The position numbers and the translations under genes are program-made. This document shows, piece by piece, positions 1 to 7,211 of a DNA stretch of 15,297 nt (position 1 is the first letter of the stretch; the number at the start of each line of letters is the position of its first letter). The notes below the pieces were generated by a model. It worked only from the letters and a program-made list of their open reading frames with translations. It ran no database searches and had not been told where the DNA came from. This stretch comes from RYN-431 sp036388295 (lineage in GTDB: Bacteria > Planctomycetota > Phycisphaerae > Tepidisphaerales > Tepidisphaeraceae), in the NCBI GenBank assembly GCA_036388295.1, contig DASVSC010000153.1, positions 1 to 15,297 of the forward strand. The letters are read 5' to 3'.

Positions 1-1049
1 GGCCCCGTATTGAAAAACAGGCAGAACACGGCCAGGAACAGCACGACCCAGCAGAGCGGGAACGGCGTGACTAGCATGAGCAGGAACAGCGGAAATGCGA
101 CCAGCATCGCGACGCCGCTGACGAGAAAATAGCTGCCGGGAAAGCGCGTGCGCAGCTTGTCGCCGGCGATGCCGCCGCCGAGCGTGGCGAACAGGCCGGC
201 GACGACGACGATGCCGCCGAACACCGGCGTCGCCAGTGACGGCGTCAGGCCGCGTCCTTCCAGCCAGCGTGGCATGAAGAACGCGATGCCGCCGACCGCG
301 AACGTCATCGCCGTCATGCCGAGCGTGACGAAGACGTACGAACGGTTACGCAGCAGCGCGAGATACTCCTGCTTCTTCGAGGTCCGCGGCGGCGCATCAT
401 CCAAAATCGCCGAGTCGGCGGTGGTGGGCGTCAGCGGGTCAATGAGCGCAGCAGGCGCGACGGTGTCGCTCGCCACGGCCTTGGCCTTCTCGCGGCGCGG
501 GTCGCGCATCATCAGCGCCCAAATGCCCAGCGCGACGCCCGGCGGCACGGTGATGTAGAACGCCCAATGCCAGTGATTGACCAGCAGTCCGCCGATCACG
601 TAGCCGATCGCGCTGCCGACCGGGATGGCCGCATAAAACCAGGCCAGCACGCGGCCGCGGTCGGCGACGGGGTACATGTCGGCGATCAGTGTCGGCGCGA
701 CCGGCCCGTAGGCGGCCTCGCCGATGCCGATCAGCAGGCGCATGACCAGCAGCATGCCGAACGTGCTGACCGCCCCCGACCCGCCGCTGGCCAGCGACCA
801 GGCGATCACGCCGCCGCCGACGATCACCCACCGCGACATCCGGTCGGCCAGGAAGCCGAACACTGGCGCGAAGACCATGTACGCCAGCAGGAACGCGGTC
901 GGCAGCCAGCCGGTCATGTCCGCCCCCACGCCGAACTCCCGGCCGATCGGTTCTTCCACCGCCGACAGGATCATCCGGTCGACGTAATTCATCAGGTTGA
1001 TCGACAGCAGCAGGATCAGGGCGACGCGCGGAGAAGGGACGGATCGCAT
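1..1049 (-). CDS. MFS transporter, spinster-like (C-terminus beyond left edge)
   Basis: This is a secondary transporter of the inner membrane; its substrate cannot be read from sequence. The reading frame is open from ATG at 1049 to the window edge, giving 349 residues. About ten hydrophobic helices are visible, with a soluble loop at roughly 183-228 between the two six-helix halves. Residues 63-74 (GFLADRMSRWVI) match MFS motif A between TM2 and TM3. NYVDR at 21-25, GEAAYGPVAPTLIADMYP at 110-127 and AIPVGSAIGYVIGG at 141-154 match the spinster/sphingolipid-transporter-like subfamily, and the visible end CLFFNTG matches the start of its conserved TM10-11 region. An overlapping ATG at 1059 is in another frame. 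The gene is divergent from the antiporter at 1133, with 83 bp between them. MFS assignment is firm; spinster subtype is likely. Confidence 0.87.
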   Translation of the reverse strand, partial: MRSVPSPRVALILLLSINLMNYVDRMILSAVEEPIGREFGVGADMTGWLPTAFLLAYMVFAPVFGFLADRMSRWVIVGGGVIAWSLASGGSGAVSTFGMLLVMRLLIGIGEAAYGPVAPTLIADMYPVADRGRVLAWFYAAIPVGSAIGYVIGGLLVNHWHWAFYITVPPGVALGIWALMMRDPRREKAKAVASDTVAPAALIDPLTPTTADSAILDDAPPRTSKKQEYLALLRNRSYVFVTLGMTAMTFAVGGIAFFMPRWLEGRGLTPSLATPVFGGIVVVAGLFATLGGGIAGDKLRTRFPGSYFLVSGVAMLVAFPLFLLMLVTPFPLCWVVLFLAVFCLFFNTG

Positions 1050-1115
1050 GCCCCGGCATGATTGATGGAACGCGGCGGATTCGCAATACGCGCCCGCAGC
1101 AAACGCCAGCCGTCC

Positions 1116-1121
1116 TACACT
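1116..1121 (+). promoter_or_regulatory. Putative -10 hexamer (TACACT) of the antiporter gene
   Basis: TACACT lies 11 bases before the ATG at 1133. It resembles the TACGAT-like hexamers upstream of other genes here. Transcription would begin only a few bases before the start codon, and no Shine-Dalgarno sequence is visible, so the mRNA may be nearly leaderless. No clear -35 box is seen. Confidence 0.35.
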
Positions 1122-1132
1122 TGCCGCACGCG

Positions 1133-2443
1133 ATGCAATGGACAATCGGCTATATCGCGGTCGGGCTGCTGCTGATCGGCATGGCGCTGGGCAGCACGCT
1201 GGTGAAGCGTCTGCCGCTGACGGCGTCGGTGGTGTACCTGCTGATCGGCATTGCCCTGGGTCCGGCGGTGAGCGGCGTCATCGACGTCGGCCCGTTGCAC
1301 TCCGGCCCATTGTGGGAACGGCTGACGGAAATCGGCGTCCTGCTGTCGCTGTTTACCGCCGGCCTGAAGCTGCGCGTGCCGCTGACGGACCGCCTGTGGG
1401 TCGTGCCATTACGGCTGGCGACGGTTTCGATGATGCTGACGGTAGGCGGCATCGCGGTGGCCGGCGTGCTGTTCCTGCGACTGGACTGGGGAACCGCCAT
1501 CCTGCTCGGCGCGATCCTGGCGCCGACAGACCCTGTACTGGCGTCCGACGTCTCGGTTACGGAAGTCGGCGACACCGACCGCGTGCGCTTCAGCCTCACC
1601 GGCGAAGCCGGCATGAACGACGGAACGGCATTCCCCTTCGTGTTCATCGGCTTGTGGATGCTCGGGCACCACGCGCCCGCCAGCAGTCTGACCCAACTGC
1701 TGCTGGTGGAACTCGTTTGGGGCACCGCAGGCAGCATCGTCGTCGGGGCCGTCATTGGCACGGCCGTGGGGTATCTGGTGCTGCACCTGCGGCAAAAGCA
1801 CAAGGCCGCGCTCGGACTGGAAGAGTTTCTTTCGCTCGGCGTACTTGCGTTGTCGTACGGCGTGGCCCATCTCGTTCACACGCTCGGTTTCGTGGCCGTC
1901 TTTGTCGCCGGCCTGGCGCTGCGGCGCGTCGAATCGAAAAGCGGCGACGTCGATCCCAAACAGCTCGTTGAACTCGACCCGCTGCTCTCCACCAACAAGA
2001 CTGCCACCGACCCCGGCCGGGGCGCGGCGTACCTCACGCAGGCCGTGCTCGGGTTCAACGAACAGCTCGAGCGGCTTTACGAAGTAACCGTCGTTGTCCT
2101 GATCGGCGCACTGCTGACGCCGGCCTACCTGTACCCGCAGTTGCTCTGGTTCCTCCCGCTGCTGTTCCTGGTGATTCGGCCGGCGGCGGTTTACGCGGGG
2201 ACGATCGGGTCGAGCGTGCGGCCGGCGCAGCGCCTGCTGATCGGCTGGTTCGGCGTGCGCGGCGTGGGGTCGATTTACTACCTGGCCTACGCCGTCGCGC
2301 ACGGCCTGCCGCACAGCGCGGCGCAGCAAATGATCGGCATGACGCTGATGACGGTCGCCGCATCGATTCTCCTGCACGGCATCAGCGTGACGCCGTTGCT
2401 GAAGCTCTACGAGCGCTCGCTCGCGCCTAAAGCCGCCCCATGA
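1133..2443 (+). CDS. CPA1 / NhaP-type cation:proton antiporter
   Basis: A 436-residue polytopic membrane protein that should exchange Na+ or K+ for protons across the inner membrane, serving pH and salt homeostasis. The conserved CPA transport core is visible: GAILAPTDPVLASDV at 126-140 and GEAGMNDGTAFPFV at 157-170, whose Asn162-Asp163 pair is the ND ion-binding motif of electroneutral CPA1 exchangers. GWFGVRGVGSIYYL at 371-384 matches the late conserved helix with its essential Arg. There is no long C-terminal cytosolic or TrkA-C domain. An upstream in-frame ATG at 1058 would add 25 polar residues not typical of the family. The ATG at 1133 puts the first helix at the usual place, follows a -10-like TACACT, and is preferred. 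Its 3' end overlaps the convergent esterase gene by 17 bp. Confidence 0.92.
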   Translation: MQWTIGYIAVGLLLIGMALGSTLVKRLPLTASVVYLLIGIALGPAVSGVIDVGPLHSGPLWERLTEIGVLLSLFTAGLKLRVPLTDRLWVVPLRLATVSMMLTVGGIAVAGVLFLRLDWGTAILLGAILAPTDPVLASDVSVTEVGDTDRVRFSLTGEAGMNDGTAFPFVFIGLWMLGHHAPASSLTQLLLVELVWGTAGSIVVGAVIGTAVGYLVLHLRQKHKAALGLEEFLSLGVLALSYGVAHLVHTLGFVAVFVAGLALRRVESKSGDVDPKQLVELDPLLSTNKTATDPGRGAAYLTQAVLGFNEQLERLYEVTVVVLIGALLTPAYLYPQLLWFLPLLFLVIRPAAVYAGTIGSSVRPAQRLLIGWFGVRGVGSIYYLAYAVAHGLPHSAAQQMIGMTLMTVAASILLHGISVTPLLKLYERSLAPKAAP

Positions 2444-3386
2444 ACGCGTAGACGGTGTCGACGAAGCCGGGCAGGTTTTCGTGGCCGAAGTCGGGGTAAA
2501 TCTCGGCGCGCTTTCTGGACACGATTTTGTTGTAAGCGGCGAACTGCGTGCTCGGCGGGCAGACACGGTCCATCAGGCCCACGCCCATCAGCACGTCGGC
2601 CTTGATGCGCGGGGCGAGGTATTGGCAGTCGATGTAGCCGAGGCGGGTGAAGATTTCGGTCTCCCTGTCGTGCTGCGGATCGAAGTGACGGAAAAACGTA
2701 CGCAGTTCGCCGTACGCGTCTTCGGCCAAATCCATTTCCCAGACGCGCTTGTAGTCGCACAGAAAAGGATACGTCGCCGCCGCCCGTTTGACGCGGGGTT
2801 CAAGGGCCGCACACGCCAGTGTCAGCGCTCCGCCCTGGCTGCCGCCCTGCGCGCCGACGCGCGCGGCATCGACTTCCGGCATCGCCATCACTAGGCCGGC
2901 GAGTCGGGTGGCGTCTAGGAAAATGTCACGGAACAGCAGCTTGTCCGGGTGATCGTCGAGGCCGCGGATGATGTGGCCGCTGTGCGTGGTGCCGTGGTGC
3001 CCGCCTGGGTCTTCGGAACTGCCGGCCTGGCCGCGGCAGTCCATCGCGGCGACGGCGTAGCCGCGGGCGATCTGGGCCAGCAGCGCGGTCCAGTCGGCGC
3101 TGCGCCCGGTGTAGCCGTGGAACTCAACGACGGCCGGAACGGGGCCTTCGCGGCGGGCGGGCCGAATGAACTTGGCATGGACGCGGGCGTTGCGGACACC
3201 CGTGAAATACAGGTCGAAGCATTCCGCGAACGGCACCTTGAACGCCGCCGGCTTTAGCTCCAGTTTCGGATCGACGAGGTTCATTTCCGCCAAGGCCCGG
3301 TCCCAATAGGCGTCGAAGTCGGCGGGCCGAGGATTGCGGCCCTGGTAGGTTTTCAACTGGTCGAGCGGCAGGTCGATCTGTGGCAT
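2427..3386 (-). CDS. Acetylxylan esterase / cephalosporin-C deacetylase-like hydrolase (CE7, AXE1)
   Basis: A 319-residue alpha/beta hydrolase, close to the usual 315-330 of carbohydrate esterase family 7, which removes acetyl groups from xylo-oligosaccharides and other small esters. Visible CE7 signatures are FHGYTG at 89-94 (oxyanion region), RGQAGSSED at 118-126, the nucleophile elbow GGSQGG at 181-186 with Ser183, Asp273 in GLMDRVCPPST, and His302 in FGHENLP. Together these complete the catalytic triad. No signal peptide is present, so the enzyme should be cytosolic. The ATG at 3386 is chosen because AGGAG lies 10 bases upstream and the family N-terminus begins there; the frame stays open another 156 bases upstream but that part is low-complexity. 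It is divergent from the membrane-protein gene at 3552. Physiological substrate is unknown. Confidence 0.93.
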   Translation of the reverse strand: MPQIDLPLDQLKTYQGRNPRPADFDAYWDRALAEMNLVDPKLELKPAAFKVPFAECFDLYFTGVRNARVHAKFIRPARREGPVPAVVEFHGYTGRSADWTALLAQIARGYAVAAMDCRGQAGSSEDPGGHHGTTHSGHIIRGLDDHPDKLLFRDIFLDATRLAGLVMAMPEVDAARVGAQGGSQGGALTLACAALEPRVKRAAATYPFLCDYKRVWEMDLAEDAYGELRTFFRHFDPQHDRETEIFTRLGYIDCQYLAPRIKADVLMGVGLMDRVCPPSTQFAAYNKIVSRKRAEIYPDFGHENLPGFVDTVYAFMGRL

Positions 3387-3407
3387 CGGGCAATCTCCTG
3401 CGGCGGG

Positions 3408-3413
3408 AGCGTA
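3408..3413 (-). promoter_or_regulatory. Putative -10 hexamer (TACGCT) of the CE7 esterase gene
   Basis: On the minus strand TACGCT lies 21 bases before the ATG at 3386, with AGGAG between them. Position and sequence fit the TACGAT-like series in this window. No -35 consensus is obvious. Confidence 0.35.
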
Positions 3414-3503
3414 ATGCGGTGCGGGCGAACTGCAAACGCAGCCCCGGCCGTGGAACGGCGTGTCGCGGCTCGACCGACTTTTCGCCCCCACCGGCCGAGC
3501 CGT

Positions 3504-3509
3504 TACGAT
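3504..3509 (+). promoter_or_regulatory. Putative -10 hexamer (TACGAT) of the membrane-protein gene
   Basis: TACGAT lies 42 bases before the ATG at 3552, in the 165-bp divergent gap. The same hexamer precedes three other plus-strand starts here (6994, 13397, 14942). Confidence 0.35.
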
Positions 3510-3551
3510 GCCGCCGACCGTGGCCGACCCGCGCTTGCCCAAGGACCGCTC

Positions 3552-4889
3552 ATGACCCGCCCGCCTCGGCGGCCGATGGTCCGGCCGTGGGCCTTGGCCG
3601 TGCCGGTCATTGTGCTGATTTTGGCCGCCCCGCTGCTGCGGCCGTTGCGAGCGCCGGTCGGGGCGTCGCCGCGTGAGCGGGTGACGCTGGAATCGGTCCG
3701 GTCGGTGCTGGTCGAGGGCACACTCCTGCTGAACCCGGGCCGACTGCAGCCGGCCGACCCGGTGCTGGTCACGGGCGGCCGTATCTTCTCGCAGGACCCG
3801 CCGGTCTACGACGCGGTGCTGGCCGGCGTCGGCTGGGGCGTCGAGCGGTTCGGCGTGCGGGTGGCGACGAACCCGTCGCTGTTCGCGTACCTGTTGACGC
3901 TTTTTGCCGTCACGCTGCCGACGGCCATCGCGGGCGGGCTGATCTACCGGGCAACGCGCGTCTTCGAACTGCCCCGGCCGTGGCGGTTCGGTTTAGCGTT
4001 GGCGTGCGTCTTCGCGAGCGGGTGGTTCGCCTACGCGACCGTTCTGCTGCCGCACGCGCCGGCCGCCGCGCTCGCGGTGTCGGCAATCACCTGCGCGGTG
4101 CAGTTCGCCCAATCCAAACGGCCGGGCCGGGCGCTCGGATGGCTGGCGCTGGGCGGCTTGTGCGGGGCGACCGCGGGCGTGATCGAGCCGCTGGCGATCT
4201 GGGCGCTGGGCGCTGTCGCATTGGCCGCTGTCACGGCGCGGACGCAGCGGCGGTGGCGCGTGTTCGGCCTGATCCTCACGATCGCCGGGGCGGCCGCGCC
4301 GCTGGCGTTGCACCTGACGCTGAACAGTGCGATGACCGGCGACTGGCGGCCGCCGCGGTGGCACGTGATGCTGCCGACCAGCGTCCCGGCCGCGACAGTG
4401 ATCGATGATTACGACGCCGTCCCGTCGGGCTGGTCCGGCCTCGGCCGCGGCGTCGGGCGGTTGCTGACGCTGACCGTCGGCGAGCACGGCTTGCTGAGTC
4501 ATTTCCCCGTGCTGCTGCTCGGCCTCGTCGGGTCGGCTATGGCGCTACGGCGACACTGGACCGGACAAATCAAAGCCCTTGCCGCCGCAACTGTGACGGC
4601 CCTTGTCGTCATCTGCGTTTACAAGATGATCGCCCGCCCCGACGCGATTGACGCCGGCTACGCCGCGCCGCGGCTGGCGACGGTCGCGCCGGTGCTGCTG
4701 CTGTGGGCGGGCACATGGCTCCGCCGCAAGCACGGCACGACGGTGTGGATTCTGGCCGGCGTGGCGTTGGCCGTGAGTACGGCGGCGACACTCATCGGTG
4801 CGGCCTCACCGCCGCCAGCGGAGGCTTACAGCCGTTACACGTTCGTCGAGGCGATCGAGCGATTGGTGCGGGGGGATCGGCCGGACTGA
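3552..4889 (+). CDS. Polytopic membrane protein, GT-C glycosyltransferase-like
   Basis: A 445-residue inner-membrane protein with a short basic N-terminus, a first helix at about 13-30, and roughly eight to ten further helices. I recognise no named family. The layout recalls bacterial GT-C (PMT/ArnT-like) transferases: after TM1 comes an extracytoplasmic loop (about 45-85) with Glu55 and Asp82, then a run of helices at 108-260, then a polar loop with TGDWRPPRW at 262-270, then EHGLLSHFPVLLLGLVG at 311-327, and a late DAGYAAPRLATVAPVLLLWAG at 367-387. If that reading is right, it would transfer a sugar from a polyprenyl phosphate on the outer face. The canonical N-terminal DD or DE motif is not clear, so activity is doubtful. 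ATG 3552 is preferred because the frame upstream is low-complexity and TACGAT lies 42 bases upstream. Confidence 0.75.
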   Translation: MTRPPRRPMVRPWALAVPVIVLILAAPLLRPLRAPVGASPRERVTLESVRSVLVEGTLLLNPGRLQPADPVLVTGGRIFSQDPPVYDAVLAGVGWGVERFGVRVATNPSLFAYLLTLFAVTLPTAIAGGLIYRATRVFELPRPWRFGLALACVFASGWFAYATVLLPHAPAAALAVSAITCAVQFAQSKRPGRALGWLALGGLCGATAGVIEPLAIWALGAVALAAVTARTQRRWRVFGLILTIAGAAAPLALHLTLNSAMTGDWRPPRWHVMLPTSVPAATVIDDYDAVPSGWSGLGRGVGRLLTLTVGEHGLLSHFPVLLLGLVGSAMALRRHWTGQIKALAAATVTALVVICVYKMIARPDAIDAGYAAPRLATVAPVLLLWAGTWLRRKHGTTVWILAGVALAVSTAATLIGAASPPPAEAYSRYTFVEAIERLVRGDRPD

Positions 4890-4897
4890 ACGGCATA

Positions 4898-4911
4898 CGC
4901 CGCTCGCGGCG
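4898..4911. terminator. Possible hairpin between convergent genes
   Basis: CGCCGC and GCGGCG, separated by two bases, form a small inverted repeat in the 51-bp gap between the convergent membrane-protein and TPR genes. A CGGC/GCCG pair starting at 4891 could form an alternative hairpin. There is no good T-tract on either side, so termination is uncertain. Confidence 0.3.
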
Positions 4912-4940
4912 CAACCGTTTAGCAATCGACTTCTCTGGCC

Positions 4941-6356
4941 TTAGGCATTCGCCGCAGGCTTGGCGCGAAGGGCCTTGATGCGGGCCTGCACGTCGCGATA
5001 GTTGAAGTCCCACATCGTGACCTTGCTGAAGCACTTGATCGCATCCACCTGATCGCCGCGCTGTTCGAGGCTGCGGCCGTACCAGTACCAGATTTCTTTG
5101 GCCTTGGTATCGCCGACGCCTTGATACGACTCGGTCAGGCCCTTGAGCGTGTCGATGGCTTCGTCGAGGAAGTCGGCGGCGAGGAAGGCCTTGCCGAGTT
5201 CGATGGTGCCGTCGACGCGGATCTTGGCGTCCTGAACGGACTGCTGCAGCAGCGGGATGGCTTCGGGGTACTTGTGCAACTGGAGCAGCCGCCGGGCCAT
5301 TTCGTACTTGAGCGTGAGGTCGGTCGGGTAGTTCTCGGCCGCGAGGGCGAACTCTTTGTATTCCTCTTCGGCCCGGTCTTTGACGAACTCTTTGTACGTC
5401 TTGACGGCCATCTCGTCCTTCGGGTTCTTGGCCAGCTCTTCCCGGAGTGACCGCTCCATGCGCTTGAGCTGCTGGAGCTTGATCTGGCCGAGGCGGAAGC
5501 GGAAGCGGAACTGGCCGAGACGCTGGTAGGCGGAATCGAGGACTTCGATGGCCTCGTTTTCGTACTCGCTCTGCTCGGTTTTCATCAGCGCGTCGATCAG
5601 CTTGGTGATCTTGCCGACCTCGTTCGGCTCGCGTTTGTGTTCTTCGCGGGCGGCAATAATCTGGGCGGTCAGGGCGTCGATACTGCGGATGTCCTTGTCC
5701 TGGTCCATCAGCTGCCGTTGCTGATCGGCGTTGCGAATGTTATCGCGGAAGTTACCGCCTTGGCCGTAGCCGCCGGCCTGCATGGTCTGTTGTGCGGCGA
5801 GGTGTTTGACCTCGGTCGCCAGGTCCATGTCCTGTGGCCGCATGCGCAGGGCGTGCTGGGCGGCGTCGACGGCGTGCTGCCAGTTGCCGACGCGCATGTA
5901 GCAGTCTTTAAGGGCCAGGAACTTGCCGATTTCAGGCTTGCCCGAGTCGATGTTGGCGCGGAGCAGGATGGGCCCGATCCACATCACGGTTTCGCGGCAG
6001 CCGGCGTCGGTGGCGTGGTTGAGCAATTCGAGCATGCGCCCGGTGTTGCCGGGGTCGTAGGAGAGGAAACGCTCGGCGACGACCATGTTTTCGATGTCGT
6101 CCTTGCCGTAGCGGTTCTTCATCTTCGTCATCATGCCCATGTCTTTGCCGCCGCTGGCTTTGCGCTTGAGCGAGATGTCGCGCAGGGCTTGATGGGCGGT
6201 GACGGCTTCGGGATCGCGGGCCAGGCCTTGCAGGAACATTTCGATGGCGTATTCGTATTGACCCGCCTGGGCGACGGTACGGCCCTGCTTGAAGAACGCT
6301 TCAGCCTTCTTCTTGTTGGCTTCGCTGGTCTGGTGGTAAGCGGCTTCATCGGCCAT
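4941..6356 (-). CDS. Tetratricopeptide-repeat protein of unknown function
   Basis: A 471-residue soluble, highly charged protein with no signal peptide or membrane helix. TPR-like helix pairs appear at about 13-50 (AEAFFKQGRTVAQAGQYEYA), 150-185, and in series from about 330 to 460. The middle (about 195-260) is a Gly/Gln/Asn-rich linker with GGYGQGGNF followed by a long charged, probably coiled-coil stretch. A Lys/Met-rich segment (MGMMTKMKNRYGKDD) at 73-87 lies between the first TPR and the rest. TPR arrays bind partner proteins; no partner is evident here. I believe similar proteins occur in Planctomycetota, but cannot show that from this sequence. The ATG at 6356 has AGGAGAG nine bases upstream and a TACAAT -10 before that. 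It is divergent from def. Confidence 0.88.
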   Translation of the reverse strand: MADEAAYHQTSEANKKKAEAFFKQGRTVAQAGQYEYAIEMFLQGLARDPEAVTAHQALRDISLKRKASGGKDMGMMTKMKNRYGKDDIENMVVAERFLSYDPGNTGRMLELLNHATDAGCRETVMWIGPILLRANIDSGKPEIGKFLALKDCYMRVGNWQHAVDAAQHALRMRPQDMDLATEVKHLAAQQTMQAGGYGQGGNFRDNIRNADQQRQLMDQDKDIRSIDALTAQIIAAREEHKREPNEVGKITKLIDALMKTEQSEYENEAIEVLDSAYQRLGQFRFRFRLGQIKLQQLKRMERSLREELAKNPKDEMAVKTYKEFVKDRAEEEYKEFALAAENYPTDLTLKYEMARRLLQLHKYPEAIPLLQQSVQDAKIRVDGTIELGKAFLAADFLDEAIDTLKGLTESYQGVGDTKAKEIWYWYGRSLEQRGDQVDAIKCFSKVTMWDFNYRDVQARIKALRAKPAANA

Positions 6357-6380
6357 GGATCACTGCTCTCCTCGAAATCA

Positions 6381-6386
6381 ATTGTA
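6381..6386 (-). promoter_or_regulatory. Putative -10 hexamer (TACAAT) of the TPR gene
   Basis: On the minus strand TACAAT lies 24 bases before the ATG at 6356, with AGGAGAG correctly placed between. It is the closest match to the sigma-70 -10 consensus among the promoters of this window. No strong -35 is visible. Confidence 0.5.
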
Positions 6387-6433
6387 GCCGCCCCGCGGGC
6401 ATTAAACCGCTGAACGTTGCGGGGGTCAACGAT

Positions 6434-6970
6434 TTGGCTTACCTTCGCCGCCCCGTGGCCGCCGCCGATCTGTCCATCATACTGTATCCCGACCCGCGCC
6501 TGCGAAAGGCCGCCGCGCCCGTGACGGCCTTCGACGACGACCTCAAAAAACTGGTCGCCCGCATGTTCCAACTCATGCGCGAAGAACAAGGCGTCGGCCT
6601 GGCCGCGCCGCAGGTCGGAGTGAGCCTTCGCCTGTTCGTCGCCAACCCGACCGGAAAGCCGGAAGACGACCGCGTGGCGATCAACCCAACGCTGTCCAAC
6701 GCCGACGGCACCGAAGCGGGTGAAGAAGGCTGCTTGAGCCTGCCAAAAATTCGGGCCGATATCGACCGCTTCGCGACGCTGACGCTCAAAGCCCAGGACA
6801 TCGAAGGAAAACCGTACGAAGTCACCGCCACCGGCTTCGAGGCCCGCATCTGGCAGCACGAGTTCGACCACCTGAACGGCGTCATGATCATCGACCGCAT
6901 GCCGTTCAGTTCCAAGATGGCCGCGCGGAAACAATTGCGGCAGCTGGAAGACGATTTCAAACGGAAATGA
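6434..6970 (+). CDS. def: Peptide deformylase
   Basis: This cytosolic metalloenzyme removes the formyl group from the initiator formyl-methionine of nascent proteins. All three signature motifs are present: GVGLAAPQVG at 53-62, EEGCLSLP at 97-104 with metal ligand Cys100, and QHEFDHLNG at 141-149 with metal ligands His142 and His146 and catalytic Glu143. The 178-residue length is normal. No ATG precedes the conserved YPDPRLR in this frame. The TTG at 6434 has GGGGG eight bases upstream and is chosen; a GTG at 6455 would give 171 residues. The gene heads the def-fmt-rsmB cluster, but 241 bases separate it from fmt. It is divergent from the TPR gene. Confidence 0.96.
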   Translation: MAYLRRPVAAADLSIILYPDPRLRKAAAPVTAFDDDLKKLVARMFQLMREEQGVGLAAPQVGVSLRLFVANPTGKPEDDRVAINPTLSNADGTEAGEEGCLSLPKIRADIDRFATLTLKAQDIEGKPYEVTATGFEARIWQHEFDHLNGVMIIDRMPFSSKMAARKQLRQLEDDFKRK

Positions 6971-6982
6971 ATACGCCGGTTG

Positions 6983-6988
6983 TACGAT
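6983..6988 (+). promoter_or_regulatory. Putative -10 hexamer (TACGAT) downstream of def
   Basis: TACGAT lies 13 bases after the def stop and five bases before an ATG that opens a 29-codon ORF. It could start a short transcript or the fmt-rsmB mRNA. Confidence 0.35.
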
Positions 6989-6993
6989 TTGGA

Positions 6994-7083
6994 ATGAAAG
7001 ACGAAGGACGCGGAGCGATTGCTGACGTTTGGAAGCGTCTTGCTTGCGCTAACTTGTCGATGATATCGAGCAACTTCGGCTAA
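6994..7083 (+). CDS. Possible 29-aa small ORF between def and fmt
   Basis: An ATG at 6994 opens a 29-codon frame ending with TAA at 7081-7083. The peptide starts MKDEGRGAIADVWKRLACAN and is amphipathic rather than membrane-like. No Shine-Dalgarno is seen, but TACGAT lies five bases upstream, so a leaderless mRNA is possible. A strong hairpin starts 19 bases after the stop. It could equally be an untranslated leader of fmt, a small RNA, or chance; codon content is too short to judge. Confidence 0.25.
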   Translation: MKDEGRGAIADVWKRLACANLSMISSNFG

Positions 7084-7101
7084 ATGGAACGGCCTCTGGT
7101 C

Positions 7102-7131
7102 CCCTCTCCCGTTGAGTACAACGGGAGAGGG
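7102..7131. repeat. Palindromic repeat, CCCTCTCCC/GGGAGAGGG family, copy 1
   Basis: The arms CCCTCTCCCGTTG and CAACGGGAGAGGG are perfect complements of 13 bases around a four-base loop AGTA. It lies in the def-fmt gap. The outer part of each arm (CCCTCTCCC and GGGAGAGGG) is identical to a hairpin inside fmt at 8033-8058, showing that this is a repeated element. There is no T-tract after it, so it looks more like a REP-type element than a simple terminator, though it could slow or end transcription before fmt. Confidence 0.8.
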
Positions 7132-7211
7132 AACCGGACCGACGCTTCATGGCCCGGGTTGTGTTCGGCGGTACGAATCCCATGAGCATCTCGAACCCTT
7201 CCATTGCCGAC

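Noticed and set aside
439..1086. A 215-codon minus-strand frame overlapping the MFS transporter
   Set aside because: It is one frame off the MFS gene and reads as Arg/Gly/Asp-rich nonsense, while the frame from 1049 gives a continuous spinster-type MFS protein.
1409..2566. A 385-codon minus-strand frame opposite the antiporter
   Set aside because: Low-complexity Arg/Gln/Glu-rich translation antisense to a clear CPA1 gene; a shadow frame.
5637..6413. A 258-codon plus-strand frame opposite the TPR gene
   Set aside because: Val/Gly/Ala-rich complement of the TPR coding region without a ribosome site or domain.
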